Below are positions 13,101 to 25,721 of a DNA stretch of 64,000 nucleotides, in pieces. The position numbers and the translations under genes are program-made. The DNA comes from Marsupella aquatica (taxonomy: Eukaryota; Marchantiophyta), in NCBI GenBank assembly GCA_973895155.1, contig OZ316896.1, positions 17,484,001-17,548,000 on the forward strand, written 5' to 3'. A model generated the notes under the pieces. It saw nothing but the letters and a program-made list of their open reading frames with translations, was not told the origin of the DNA and did no database searches. Position 1 is the first letter of the stretch; every line of letters begins with the position of its first letter.

Positions 13101-16100
13101 ATGAACTAAGCCTGCATGAAGGTCGATCAATGGTTCATCCTGTGACTGACTTCCATGGGGACTGAGACGTTCAATACTTAGGCACAATGATGTCAGTCCT
13201 CCTGCATGTTTGTTTTGCTTTCCCCATGGATAGAGTTCCTTTCTTCGATAGAGAGCAACATCTTGTTTCTATTGTGTTTGGGTTCAATTCGGCTGAAGAG
13301 ATATATTTCTTTCTGTAGATGGACTTCTTCCAAAGCATCCTCTACGATCGTACTTGGAGTATATCTCTCATCTTTATCGTAAGATGGAACCACCAAGTGA
13401 CCAAGAGCGATTTGAAGTAAGATGTTTATCGCTTGTTTTGTTATGGTAGTGGAGGAGTTCATGTCTGAATAGGAGATTTCATATTAGCCTTCCCTATTTG
13501 CTGTTTGGTTCACCACCTATTGCTCGTATACAACATGTTACTCCAGAACAGGAACAGTACTATTTATTCAAATTGTTCTTTGGATTATACAGTTTGATGT
13601 TTACCATTACATGTACATCATGTTGATGTCCAAGTGAGTGCCTGGTGAGTGCTCATAGATCTCACTTTTGGCCGGTAAATCAAATGTATTTGTGATGATC
13701 TCAGATTGGCTACAGAGACTTTTTACAAGCTCCGTTACAGGTACAGATATGAAACTCGCTGTTTCCAGTTCTGGCTATTGAATGGCACATGGTACTATTG
13801 GTCGTCTACTTTCAAGAAGATTGGAACTTAGCAGTTCAATTCCTTCATATGCCTGAGTGAGATGCTCTGTCGATCCATAATTACCGATACGACGATGCGA
13901 ATGCATTTTTCTTTGCTTCTTGGTAGGCTCTCCAAATTCTGTTGGTCGGCATTGTGCTCTGTCCTGCATACTTGTTAATGACTGCTATCAGAGCCTTTAA
14001 AAATCGATATCAAACTTATAACGAAGTCGTGTTGCAGCCATTAATGGACAATTTAGAAGCTCAGACATACGAGACATTTGAGAAGGATGCCACCAAGTAT
14101 ATTCAGGTACTACATACAAGTAACCCTTTGATGTGGACCCTAATGTCTAATGCCACGTACCACCACCCACTGATGCGAGGGTAAAGTTTCTGATTGTATG
14201 TTTGCTCCCAGCTGTCTGCAATTGGTCTGTTGCATTTGGGGCAACACCCTGCCTTGGCAAAGATTTGCTTGTGAATGATATTTGGAAATCAAAATTTTGA
14301 TTTGAGAGCATGTTAGGAGCTACCTGTCTCATTTTGTTTGCATGCCATGAAAACAGTACCAGAAGGCGGTGCATGCGGCATTACTTGATCGGGTTCCTGA
14401 CAGACTGGCCTCTACAACTACTACAGTAAGCAAATGGGCCGCCGTAGCGTCTGCACTTTGACATGGCCCTGTGGAGAGATTGAAGTTCTTGGATTTGGTC
14501 AAAGATCTTTGCTTGGCAGGATAGTGTGCATAATGTTTATACATTTTGGTTTGTAAGCCTCAGCAACGAGTAGAAGGTCTGAATGTTTCACTTTCTAAGT
14601 TATCAGTCGTTCAATTCAAATACAGTGTAATGTCGTTTCATGTATATAATTTAAATTGTCTGCTCAACATGGAAACGTTTGCACGGAATCTATTGCAACA
14701 GCTTTGAAGTTGTTAAACTGTACCTCAGGTCCTTATGGTTGTTGGAGCTGGTCGTGGGCCACTCGTTAGAGCCTCCCTTCAGGTAATGATCATCTCATAG
14801 TCGGAGTGGGTCCAACAAATTAAGAAGAACCATTGTAATCCTCTGCTTAATGAGTCTGTGTTTCCTGGATTGTTTATTTGGAAAGATAACTTCTCTCTAC
14901 TTGACAGTCGAGAAGGATTTCTGGCATACTTATTTTGTTCTGTACTCTTGACTGTAAACAGGCGGCAGGGGATACACAAAGACGATTAAAGGTCTATGCA
15001 GTCGAAAAGAATCCCAATGCGGTTGTCACGTTGCATGTAATTTGTTACCTTCGATCCCCTACTTATTTGCCTGATCTGTATGATTCCGACGCCTTGAAAG
15101 TAAATTGTCTGTTAGATTAAAGGTGGTCTTCTGGTCTCTTGCGAGAATGATTCTATCGCTTAGAGATGACCCACAGAGGAGTGTACGTTTTGATTTATTA
15201 TTCTCGCATTTCTGGCTTATTGTTGGGGGTGGGTGGGGGACAAGAGTGATCCAATGCATGAGTTACTTGAGCTTGATTCAACTTAATTATACACACCATA
15301 GATTGCATGTTCCTTGTCATTATCTGGTCAGACTCGTTTCGTGGCGACATTTTTAGGATGGGATCGTATCTCATTTCAGACCATTGGAATTTCAGAGCTT
15401 GATTAAACTGGAGGGCTGGGAAGACATTGTCACAATTATATCATGCGACATGCGTCAATGGAATGCACCTGAACAGGCTGACATTTTGGTACTATCCTCT
15501 CTTGCAATCGTTCCACAGGAGGGTACAGGGTCAACTTGTTGGGGATATTAACTCGTTTGTGCTATAACTAGTTTTAGGGTGGTCGTTGGATTTCCTTGAG
15601 ATGTAGGCTACAGCTCGATCTTGATCTGCTGTGGGCCACTTGTCGAATGTGGCTCTCAAGCTGTAGCCCAACTATGAGTGTCCATCGCTGTCTTTCAAGA
15701 ACAAGATTTGCCAATCTGTGACGATTGAGCAAGATGGTTTCAATGAATTTTGGATCCGTTGTAACCTAAATAGTGGATTGTCTTCGTAGTGGACAGCATC
15801 CCTGTCCTTGACTTTTCCTTCCTTCTGTTTAATTGTTTTGAGGTTCTGATAGATAGTATTGATCGCAAGGTTCGGTTCTGACTTGACATTGGTCTTGTGA
15901 GGAGCCTTAGTTGCATGTTCCTCTCTGGATACTCAGTACGAGAGGGTATTCGTCCAGCTTCATCGTGGTCAACATGTGATCCAGCGTTCTTTAACTGCAG
16001 GTGAGTGAGTTGTTGGGATCATTTGGGGACAATGAATTGTCGCCGGAGTGTTTGGATGGGGCTCAGCGGTTTCTCAAGAAGGATGGCATCTCTATTCCTA

Positions 16101-17748
16101 GCTCGTAAGCACCTACCTTTGATGACACCATCTTTGGGGCTTAATTACAGTGCATTTTCTTTGGAATCTACGAACTGCTATGTGGTTGCTAACTCGACGA
16201 TATCCTGACGCATTGAGAAGATGAGAAGGTTAGAAGTTGAAAGGTTCTGTTGATCTCTTGATCATTCCAGGCTTAAGTGGTTGGACTTTTTGGCAGGTAT
16301 ACGAGCTTCCTGGGTCCAATTACGGCATCAAAGCTTTACAATGATGTATGTTCACGTTCCACCCTCTTGTGATGTGATATCTACAACGATATTTTAGTAT
16401 GTACATGATGCCAATTGTAATATTTGATAGACATGCTGATCGTGTATTCCTCGATCATTACAAGGACTTGTACATGGAAATTTCCCATTCCTATTTTCAT
16501 TCTAATCTACCCCTGTTTTGGCAAAAGGTATTGTCTTTGGACTTGCATTTGGTTTGGTCCTTGCACTGACTGGAATCTTGATATATCTGATCAGGTGAAA
16601 TCCTATTCTGATTTAGCTCACTTCGAGACTGCATATGTGGTGAAGCTCCACAGTGTGGCGAAGCTTGCTCCTCCACAACCTGTTGGTCATTCATACCTCT
16701 CTTTTCAATGCTCCAGTAGAGTGATAAGTCAGAAGTAGTTTTTCAGACCGTTCCCTCGACACCCACGGAATCGTGCATGTGATCTCTGTTCTGGTTTTTT
16801 TGGTTTCCCATCTCTTCATGCGAATTTGTGAAATGAAATAATTTTACAAGTCGCTGATGTCAGTCTCTTGTGCTTGCCGCTACAGGTATTTACTTTTGAA
16901 CATCCGAATACAAAACATCGAGATAATAAGCGCTATAAAAAGCTTCTTTTTGAACTACCACCAGACACGGGGTCTGCCACAGTTCACGGTCGGTGCCCAT
17001 AACTGTTTACTGTTTTGTGAGAGTCTCCATTCTAGTGTATTAAGTTTCATTTCTACACTCTTGACTCTCTACTCACTGCAAAGTTAAGAGTTCCTACATA
17101 GAGAGGGGACCAATTCATTCTGATTATTGCGTGTAGGTTTTGGAGGGTATTTTGACGCAGTTCTTTATAAGGATATTCATCTGGGGATTGAACCGTCCAC
17201 TGCGACACCTGACATGTTCAGCTGGTAAGCTTCCTCATCTTTGCCTTTGTTCTTTAGCTTTGTGTGTTCCTTTGCATATTGTTGAAGCAGGCATGACGAA
17301 ACTGCTGGTTTCAATGCAGGTTTGCCATATTTTTTCCTCTTCGAAAGCCAATTTATATACCTGCAGGAGCTGTCCTGGAAGTTCATTTTTGGCGTTGTGT
17401 AGGGCCGGCCAAGGTATGTGTTGAGACGCGGAACAAAATTTTGTTCTGCGAGGCTTCTATCTCTACGCTTGTACATATTTGTAACGGAAAAGGCTCCATT
17501 CTGCTTTCTTTTCCTTGCAAATGTTGAGAAGTGATTCAATTTGTCACTCAAAAGCAAGATTGTGCGTATTCAATTTAAAAAAGGTCTATGCAGTCTTTAG
17601 GCGTGGCATGGAGAGCTTTGCTAATTCCTGAATAAAACTCACACGGATGAACTATGTGGATCAGGTATGGTATGAGTGGGCCGTGACTGCGCCTTCTGTA
17701 TCACCCGTTCACAACGTTAATGGCCGATCCTACTGGGTCGGTCTATAG
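10171..17748 (+). CDS. PRMT5: PRMT5-type protein arginine N-methyltransferase, 23 coding exons
   Basis: Type II arginine methyltransferase that makes symmetric dimethylarginine on histones and spliceosomal Sm proteins using S-adenosylmethionine, in cytoplasm and nucleus. Coding exons: 10171-10305, 10421-10538, 10978-11087, 11197-11286, 11585-11662, 11792-11901, 12465-12540, 12693-12779, 12998-13079, 13319-13416, 13705-13740, 14038-14106, 14357-14425, 14729-14782, 14962-15036, 15396-15488, 16001-16104, 16297-16345, 16595-16681, 16886-16988, 17137-17224, 17320-17413, 17665-17748. All phases join to 662 residues, against about 640 for seed-plant PRMT5. The N-terminus [17 protein letters not shown] fixes the start. 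An N-terminal TIM-barrel-type half precedes the catalytic half. SAM motif I is VVGAGRG (390-396), ribose-binding Glu is E419, the double-E loop is E463 and E472, and F354 sits at the Phe position that dictates symmetric methylation. The end NGRSYWVGL is typical of plant PRMT5. Exon 11 has only 36 nt, and exon 19 uses a weak GTTGGT donor. It appears intact. Confidence 0.93.
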
Positions 17749-19434
17749 TATCATTCTGGATTCGACCACATAAGTCACTTGATGGATCGATGGATGAAAG
17801 GAATCACTGTCAGTGGGAATCTTCCTTAGCTGTTCGAGCTCTTAAGATCGTAGATTTCTCACGAAGGTGATGTGGATAACAAGGTTTCTTGGGTTCGTCT
17901 CAAAACTGGCCATATACTTCACTTGAGGACCAAAAGATGCCTAAACGTCTACAATCTACGTGCATATTGCTGAAAGGTGAAGATGTGCTGTTAGTGTTGT
18001 CCGTATTTCAGGGACATTGTTGGCAGTTCGGCAAGATGCTGAGGAGCTGCGTTGGTTTGCTTGGTCATGGGCTGAGCATTTGTTATTGCCTCGGGCTGTA
18101 AATTGAGCGTGAAATCGGTCGTGATTGGAATTCCTGTTTCCGATAATGTCTGGATGTTTTGAACAGATGAATTCTGTACAGTGTAATAATTTCATTTCGT
18201 ATTCGAGATCGAGATAGAATCTACACAAAACCTGCTCCCAGGAAAAATACGTCGAAATTCATTGGTATCGCCGATTTGAGTACTCAGATCCGAATTTGAA
18301 ACGTAATACTGTACTGATTGAGGTTATCAGTATTACGACCAAAAAATAATCAGTGTGCCATCGTGCCACGATGGATTCAGTTGGGGTTCTAGAAGCGATC
18401 AGATATTGCTCATTTTATTGTTCGAGACACTCAGGACCGAATCCATCAAAATGTCATAAGTGGGTATAATCGCACTAATTATCTATCACATCAAATGAAC
18501 AGATCGTGCCAAACCGGGAGGGATGGCAGAAAAGGATGTAAAACCAGTAAAACAAATAATCCAAAAAGTCCAGCATACCCAAGAGCCAAGAAACCCAGCA
18601 TCCCATTGAGTCTACAATATTTGAGTTTTACCAGATTGGTAAATTGGTAAAAACAGAGCTAACGATCTCACAAAAATTGCAAAGTCCAACATACCAATTA
18701 AAGGCCCCCAATGAGCCACACAATCCAACATCCTAAAGGCTCATGGGTTACACCATTTTTGCTTTGTAAATGGACCAATGTTTTCACAAAAATTTCAAAA
18801 GGTCCAATCAAACAGGCAACTAATAAGCCAAAACATTTAGCATCCCAATTGGTTTTACCATTCATGCGCACGTACAAAAGTAGAGCAAATGTTCTCATAA
18901 ACATCTCCAAATTGGTGAGTTCATAGATTGGGCATTGTAGAATATGGTGGAAAAATTTCATTCAACAGAGATCTACAAATTATCCAAATAAATGCACAAG
19001 TGAGCCAACAACCATAAGTGTGCAATTGGTTAGGTGACCTGGAAATTACTTGGGGCATCCTTCTCAAAAGCACTTGTAGCTTCCTTCCAAATGCAAAACT
19101 AAACCCTAAACCCGAGCAAAACTTTTATGAGCAATTGACAGTGTTTGTATCGCAAGACTAGGTCCTGCCACATCTAAGATCAAACTTTGTCTTCTACATC
19201 CTCAGCCGATTTCTGAAAGATCGCACAAGGGTGATGAACATGATAAACTCTATGGTATCTACATACTGAAAAAACGATTCCATATTGTATCCTTAAGACC
19301 CTCCTATGCATATCATATCATATCATATCATATTCGATAAAACCACATTTGAACAAATCTCTTTAGCACGGGATGTGAAGCTTCAAGCTAATAGGCGGCC
19401 CGAGAAACAAAGTGGAGTTTTCCTGTAGTGTAGC
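17749..19434. other. PRMT5 3' flank and diverged repeats
   Basis: No gene is recognised. The first 400-500 bases probably include the PRMT5 3' untranslated region. From about 18.48 to 18.96 kb, loosely related blocks recur around CCAACATACC/CCAGCATCCC and CCCAATTGG, suggesting decayed tandem repeats about 100-120 bp long. From about 19.09 kb the sequence is homologous to 25.39 kb onward, the left part of the F-box segmental duplication. An AAACCCTAAACCC motif is at about 19095. Confidence 0.55.
19309..19334. repeat. (CATAT)n microsatellite
   Basis: About five tandem CATAT units. The corresponding place in the second F-box duplicate (near 25.61 kb) has only ACATATAATTCCATATTC, so the array grew in this copy or shrank in the other. 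Confidence 0.8.
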
Positions 19435-20414
19435 TCAAAGCTGAATGGGGCACATAGCAAAAGTAGTGTGACCATTAAGGAAAGAAGTAGGGTGTGGTAC
19501 TCTCTCCCACACAATCTCTCTGCTCGCAGACCCAAACCCTCTACTTTGTATCATACAATATCCACCGTTGAGTGCATCGTCTCTCCAATGTGCAATTGCG
19601 AGAAGCTCGTTGTTCAGCTGAAGGATATACAACGGTTCAACGTGAATGGGGTCGCTGATGGTTCCTACTGCAGGTTCAATTCGCCTTGGGATCGCATGGA
19701 GATGTGTGTGTATTTTTGTAAGACGGTCATTGTAACACACGTAATGATAGTTGCGAAAACGTAATGATAGTCGGCAGAAAACGAATACGGAGAAAGTTTG
19801 TCCAGTTCGAGCCGAGAAGCGGCTGTAGCTAGTAACCGTTCCCATCGATCTTCTGCTGCACAATATTTAAGCAAACCAGACAGGCACCAGTGGCTGCTTC
19901 CCTCTCGCCTGAAAGTGTCATCTCCCTTTTTGAAAAAAATAGTATAAGTACATGTCTCCCCATCACTCGGTGGAGGTTCTGGTGAACTCTGGTCTTCGGG
20001 GCACTCTTCCCACTGTCCCTGCCCCGCCAGATCCAACCTATATGACACAAGGACACCCCTTGCCCTTGTGAGCACGTACAGAGTGCCATTTGATGTGAGT
20101 AAATTGGAGAATCGACACATTTCACCAAGACTAGGGGGAATTGGAGGAAGCGGATAGAAAGTTTTCTCTCTCACGGAATAGAGAGAAGCCACGGGTTTGT
20201 TGACATCATCAAGGTGTTTGACAACGACTAGCGTCTCCGTTGCCTTAGAGCGAATTCTTTCATTGTAGACCATCCGGCTCTGAATTGCTTTTTGCCAAGT
20301 TCTGCTCACTGACGCTAGTGGATTAAAAATTCTCCATGACAACTTTGGAGCAATGTGGGTCAATGTCACGTCGTCAGTTATCCCTGGAAGAAGTTGCTCC
20401 TCAACGTCAGTCAT
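19435..20414 (-). pseudogene. F-box/kelch-type protein, frameshifted duplicate
   Basis: Minus-strand copy of the gene at 25722-26738. Translation from ATG 20412-20414 gives an F-box (LLPGITDDVTLTHIAPKLSW through the basic stretch after VSRTWQKAIQ) and the start of a kelch-like region with LTSNGTLYVL and DLAGQGQWEE. F-box proteins of this kind are substrate adaptors of SCF ubiquitin ligases. At 19741-19774 a 20-bp tandem duplication absent from the other copy shifts the frame, giving a stop after about 249 residues. The original C-terminus continues open in the next frame to 19435 and ends TTFAMCPIQL like the intact copy. A stretch before the shift is also shortened. A 5' leader intron (20584 to 20444 on the minus strand) is predicted from GTGAGT and CTCAG sites shared with the other copy. 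It might still make a truncated F-box protein. Confidence 0.7.
19741..19774. repeat. 20-bp tandem duplication that breaks F-box copy 1
   Basis: GTAATGATAGTTGCGAAAAC at 19741-19760 is followed by a second GTAATGATAGT at 19761. The matching place in the intact paralogue near 26.02 kb has one copy only. Twenty bases is not a multiple of three, so this single event accounts for the frame change. Confidence 0.75.
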
Positions 20415-21323
20415 TTTGCGCTTGATTTGCAGTCTTGAGACACCTGAGGAGGTCTCCAGGAACAACCAGGGAATTGTATCAGAATTTTGGTTGTGTTTAC
20501 AACAGGTCAGAAACGCACGTTAAACAAATGCCCTGGACTACTTAATTATGAGAGAGCTAAACCTGAGATGGGCAAGAAACTCACGTTGAGAATAAAGGTT
20601 TGGAGGGAGGGAGCTAGGTATGGGTCAAGGAAAAGGATGGAAATTGAGCTGAAGTACTAAGCCCCGGCCGAACCAAGCAAATGATAGAAAGTGGACAACA
20701 CAATTCTGGACAAACGATGGCACCTAGGTGGCCTGTGCTAGCAGCACCAACGAGAAAGAAAGAAGAATCGTAAATAAATGTACAGTAAGAGCTGATGCCT
20801 CCAGGTCAAGCTAGTGTTTAAAGAACAAAACATCATTCCGAACGGTCACTACCAAAAAAGAGAGAGTCAGATGATTGCTACGGAAGGAAGACAATCCAAA
20901 GAGAGATTCAAATGATTGCTATAACGGAAGACAATCCAAAGAGAACGCATAACAGTAGGGGAAGCACATCGAATGGAAACGAGAGACAGCACGGACCTGC
21001 TGAAAAAGGGAGTTCTGAGATCCCAACGTCGCGAGCTCAGACTGAAAATTTCCTGCCTGTTTGCAGCTCTAACTCAACAGCAGCTTCTGATGCACAATGT
21101 CTCCAAACCTTTCTATCTGTAGCAGGTCCAAGACCTCGAACAGCACGAGCAGATCCTCACTCACGGTCAGAAGCTTCGAGCTGTATATATAGTGTCTACA
21201 CCATCACGCTGAATGCTATATAGCTGAAAGGTCGAAATTAACGGAGAGACGGGGAGCTCAGAGAAGAGAGAAATGTAGGCAAGGAAGAGAGTTCGGAATG
21301 AGGAGGAATCGGGCCAGGACTTC

Positions 21324-21331
21324 CTTATATA
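21324..21331 (-). promoter_or_regulatory. TATA box of F-box copy 1
   Basis: On the minus strand it reads TATATAAG, in a context (AGTACTTCC/GGACTTCC side and CAGCAAATTGG side) conserved with the paralogous promoter at 27629-27636. It lies about 0.9 kb upstream of the start codon, consistent with a leader containing at least one intron. Confidence 0.5.
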
Positions 21332-21676
21332 CCCCTTTCCAGCAAATTGGATGCAAAACTAATCAATGACGGAAACCAAATGTGACTCTTTGGCCCGCTG
21401 AATATTCTGATTGTTGTGCGGTCCTGAGACACATGTGTTACAGATACACTAATTCTATCCAAACATTATGCCTGCCTCACATCCAAACTTCAGACCTTAA
21501 GTTGCATGCATCCGCGATATCACCATGCCTTATTGCATGTGCTGTATCACCATATATGGCACCTGTTGGGTCACCATATAGCATGCTCATCCTGGAACAT
21601 GCTTTACTTTTTGTCTTGTAGTGATATTAAGTGGACAAAATTAAAGAGTAAGACTAGAATACATATTAAATGTGAA

Positions 21677-21870
21677 TGAAATCAAATAATATAAATAAAG
21701 TACATGTAATAAAAGCACATAGTGACCCATGGAAAATACAATTTTATTATTACACAAAGTTGCTACGAGTTGTGCACAATGAAATCAAATAATATAAATA
21801 AAGCACATGCAATAAAAACACATAGTGACCAATGGAAAGTATAATTTTATTACACAAAGTTGTGCACGTA
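21677..21870. repeat. ~100-bp tandem duplication
   Basis: GAAATCAAATAATATAAATA occurs at about 21676 and again at about 21780. In both it is followed by CACATAGTGACC and a TTATTACACAAAGTTG block, with small deletions in the second copy. Confidence 0.75.
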
Positions 21871-21891
21871 TTTCAGTGTGTCTTATTAATG

Positions 21892-21995
21892 ACTCTTATT
21901 CAATAAAAACCATAAACTTAGGAAAGAAAGCCAAAGGGGAGCTACTCTTATTCAATAAAAACCATAAACTTAGGAAAGAAAGCCAAAGGGGAGCT
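21892..21995. repeat. Perfect 52-bp tandem duplication
   Basis: The unit beginning ACTCTTATTCAATAAAAACC at 21892 is repeated without a visible difference at 21944. Its perfection suggests a recent duplication. Confidence 0.85.
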
Positions 21996-24519
21996 TAAGA
22001 CAGGATGTGCTGACATTTCTTAGAATCATTCCTCTCACTCATGAACTTAAAAGCGGTAGAAAATGAAGCTCTTAGTTTCTCTCTAGGACTTAACAAAGTT
22101 TGCAAATTATACAAATTAAGGGGGCTGCCAAAATAAATTCAAAACACTATAAAATACCAAAAATTTAAAGGGGTCCAAAAATGAATTAAAAGTCTATGTG
22201 ATACAAAGGATGCCCCTTGTTAAGGTACATTCAAATAAAAATTCATGATACACAAATATGAATAAGACAAAACATGAGAGTTGGGTCACCATATCACATC
22301 CAAACATTAAGCCTTATGACATGTGCTGTATTTCCATGGAACCTACTGACATGGTGCTAAATCACCATGGCACCTACTGGGTCACCACTTCACGTACATC
22401 CAAACGTTATGCCTAAGTTATTGCATGTACCATATTAGTGTGGCACATATTGGGTCACCCCATGCAGGCCATGTATATTTGTTGGTGTGGATATATATCC
22501 GACTAGTATGCCTTGTAACATATCCTATATTTGCATGGCACTCTTTGTTTCCCTTGGTCACTAATAGGTATTTCCCCTTATAGAGAGACAGATAGCTGGA
22601 AGGGATAAAATAAGAACTGTTTGTTTTCCTATATAATTATGATCTCTGACTAGCCGAGTGACTAGCCCTGATGAACTCGTGAATATTGAGTCCCAGCAAA
22701 TGCAGGCCAGTGGGAAATGGAGAGTGAGTCATTTGAGTGTTAAATTTGATGCTGTTGATAATTGTCCTGGTGATTGCCATCTATATATATGCTATGGAAT
22801 ATTGGTCAGGTTTAAAGTAACAGTATGTGTTAGTTATCACATTTGCTATGAAGTCAGACCTTGTAGCCACTTGAGAACCCAATTGTAGTCCTTGGCAGCT
22901 CCTCACCAGGCGCCATAAGAAAGACCATGGATAAAATTCATCCCATTTGGAGTACGTAATGCAGACATCTTTATTGGAAAATTAATTGGTGACACCCATA
23001 GAACCCGCCCCATAACCTCCTACAAAAATGCTAACACAATTTTAGCCATACATAGTGTACTCTTGAAGGTTGTGCACCTTGTAACTTTCTCAAATTGCTT
23101 GGTATCAAGCAAAACTGGGATTTTCAAAAGTTGATTTGATTACCCGTTTGATTATCTTTCTAAGTAACAAGCTCAAATGGGGTTTCAGATACTAAATCAT
23201 TGGAGAGATATCCAATTTGCAAACTTTGCTAATATCCACCCCCAGGTATGCAACTCCCCTTTTTATAAGTCAAGTTTTTTATTTTTTATAATTGCCTTAT
23301 ATCCAATTGACCATGTTAGGTTTCATTTTAGTCTACTATACACTCTTGTTTTTCTCAACTCAAGCAATCAAATCTGGATCATATGGTTTTTATTTAATAT
23401 AGGGCTACAACCAAACTTGCCAACATTTAAGGATTTTTATAGAATCTATAAATCTTTTAATAAATTTAATTTACAAAAAATTTATCAACATTTTTAAATT
23501 AATTTTATGTGGAAAAACTAAGAATAAAACCAAACCTAGTTTTGGCATGACACAAGAAAATTTTAAAGTGAAAAACCTAGATTTTTCTTATTTTAATTTT
23601 TCTTACAGCCAACTTTTTAGTCCATATAAAAATGTAGACCTCTGCCTATTATACAAGAGTTGTATATCAGGGATTGTCCATGGCTGCCACTGTCTTACAT
23701 GTTACTCTAAATGTTGCTCCATTATTTACCCGCTCCATTATAGTTCTTTGTAAGGTTTTTTTCTCTAATTTGTATGTGGTTTCTTAGCCTAAATTCATTT
23801 GGGAACAAACATTCAAAAGGAAATTAAGTTGACCCTAATTGGATAGGAGGAACCTTGGATAGCCTGTCCTCAATCACCATCCATGGAGACAGTTGGACCC
23901 TGCTTAAACAGACCAAAGGACTGAATATTTTGAGTTGACCTTGACCATGATCTCTAAGAAACACAGTTGGTAACTAGCTAGCTAAGGGGTTAATTTACTT
24001 AGTTTGCAAGACAAGAACTCTTTAAGTCACCATGATTATGCAGTTTAAGCAGTTTTGCTTTCAGTACAACTAAGATTTGAAGACAAAGTAATAATGTATT
24101 ATTAAATACTTCACTCAGCAGTATACCATATCTGTTTGGGCTGAAAGCTTGAATGTGCGCCCTCGTGGATGTCACCATTAGGATTTTTTTGTTTGGTTCA
24201 AGAATTTCACGCATTCAACTAAACATGTTTGTAGAACATTATTTGGAAGAAATGAAATAAAGGCGGGAATAAAGGTGTAGGAATTTGTATAATTGGGGCT
24301 GACTGCCGTGGGCATGAATGTATGTACAAGCTGGCCGTATTGGCTGGCGGAAAACAACAGATAGCAAGCACCACACACCTCTATAAGCGCTTCAATCCAC
24401 AAGGGCTTCAATTAATCTACAACCGATTTTAGGGCGTGCAGTAAGTTGGCATTGTTTTCCTAACTTGGGGCAGATCTCTACACCGCCCAATTCTCAGGGC
24501 CACTAAAGAAATGTGTAAG

Positions 24520-24678
24520 AAGGGCCGAACCCGTTGGTTGGTTGGGAGGGGGAGGGGGGTTTGGCTCAACCCCCTGCCCTCTTCTTGGTCTCGGGTTCAG
24601 AACCCAATGGATCAAAGGTACGCTGGGGATAACAGGCTGATGACTCCCAAGAGCTCTTATTGGCGGGGTTGTTGCTTT
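24520..24678 (+). pseudogene. Nuclear fragment of mitochondrial large-subunit rRNA
   Basis: The stretch GGATCAAAGGTACGCTGGGG followed by ATAACAGGCTGATGACTCCC and AAGAGCTCTTAT matches the peptidyl-transferase-proximal region of plant mitochondrial 26S rRNA. The GATGACTCCC form is mitochondrial; plastid and bacterial rRNA have GATCTCCCCC. Similarity continues with transitions only for about 15 bases past 24660, then stops. The upstream GGGCCGAACCCGTTGG and the G-rich/C-rich arms fit the preceding helix but were judged from memory. A piece this short in nuclear DNA between duplicates is best read as organelle DNA inserted in the nucleus. Confidence 0.7.
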
Positions 24679-25389
24679 CTTAGTCTAAAACCCTTCACTA
24701 TTCTCCTTATTACAGAAAAATCTCAAGTTATAGATTGGACATATTCCGAGAACCCACTGGAATTTTCTGAGCTAAAACAGAAATACAATTAAAGTTGTCT
24801 AAATATATGCACAATCTGCCAAACCTATCTTTTCAGAGTACGTTGGAGGGGAAGCCTGGAAAAACTACTCCATCAGGGCCCCCCTCAAAAGTGAAGCATA
24901 CCCCTTAAAGCAACTGGTCACTTTTTTGCCAGTGTAAGTTTACTCATGTCTGACTGAAGTGCATAACAAACCCTTCAATCCATACTGGCTTAATTTTTAA
25001 GAAACATATATATTAACCACCTGAGCAAGCCAGGTGTGACTAGCCGTAAAGGATAATCGGGTGAAAATGTACTAGTCTTTTCAGGAAGCACGATTTGACA
25101 AGTCTCTCTGACTAGCTAATAGTTAGACTCCTGGGCTTCAGACCTTTGAATTTGCAAAGCTCTAAGGTTGCAAATGAATCCGTACAAAAGAAGGTAGTGA
25201 GAGTTCATTTCACATACTTGACAACCCAATAGTTTTCTTGCGCAGCTCAAAGCTTGACCTTGCTGAGATGTAAGCCCCTTTTGAGAATTTATGCAGCAGA
25301 ATTGTAGATCAGTCTACATGACTTGAGTCTCTCCAAACCATCATTTTCTTATTTCCAAAACACCCATCTCATGAGCAATCAGATAATTC
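24679..25389. other. Spacer between F-box duplicates
   Basis: Nothing recognisable is seen apart from short open frames without domains. Confidence 0.5.
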
Positions 25390-25721
25390 AAAAGAGGCGA
25401 GCAAAACATTTATGAGCAATTGACAATGTTTGTATTGTTTGCAAAATTTGGTCCTTCCACGTCTTAGAGAAAACGCATCTTAGAAAACGTTGTCTTCTAC
25501 ATTCGCAGCTGATATCTGGAAGACCGCATGCACAATGATGATGAACACGATAAACTCTACATACTGAAAACTAATTCCATATTGTACTGATAGATCCTGA
25601 AGACCCTCCTTTGCGGTAACATATAATTCCATATTCTGAAAAAATCTCCTTAGCACGGGATGTGAAGTTTCAAGCTAATAGGCGGCCCGAGAAACAAAGT
25701 GGAGTTTTCCTGTAGTGTAGC

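Larger units (their letters stand above)
21340..24510. other. Upstream flank of F-box copy 1, non-coding
   Basis: No gene is recognised. The interval holds the distal promoter of F-box copy 1, two sets of tandem repeats near 21.7-22.0 kb, several copies of a roughly 80-bp motif (ATCCAAACATTATGCCT, GCATGTGCT, CACCTACTGGGTCACC) and AT-rich DNA after 23.2 kb that shows nothing further. Confidence 0.6.

Noticed and set aside
20912-21223. 103-codon plus-strand frame upstream of F-box copy 1
   Set aside because: The equivalent frame in copy 2 (27202-27501) is shifted by indels; the region is the leader/promoter of the minus-strand genes.
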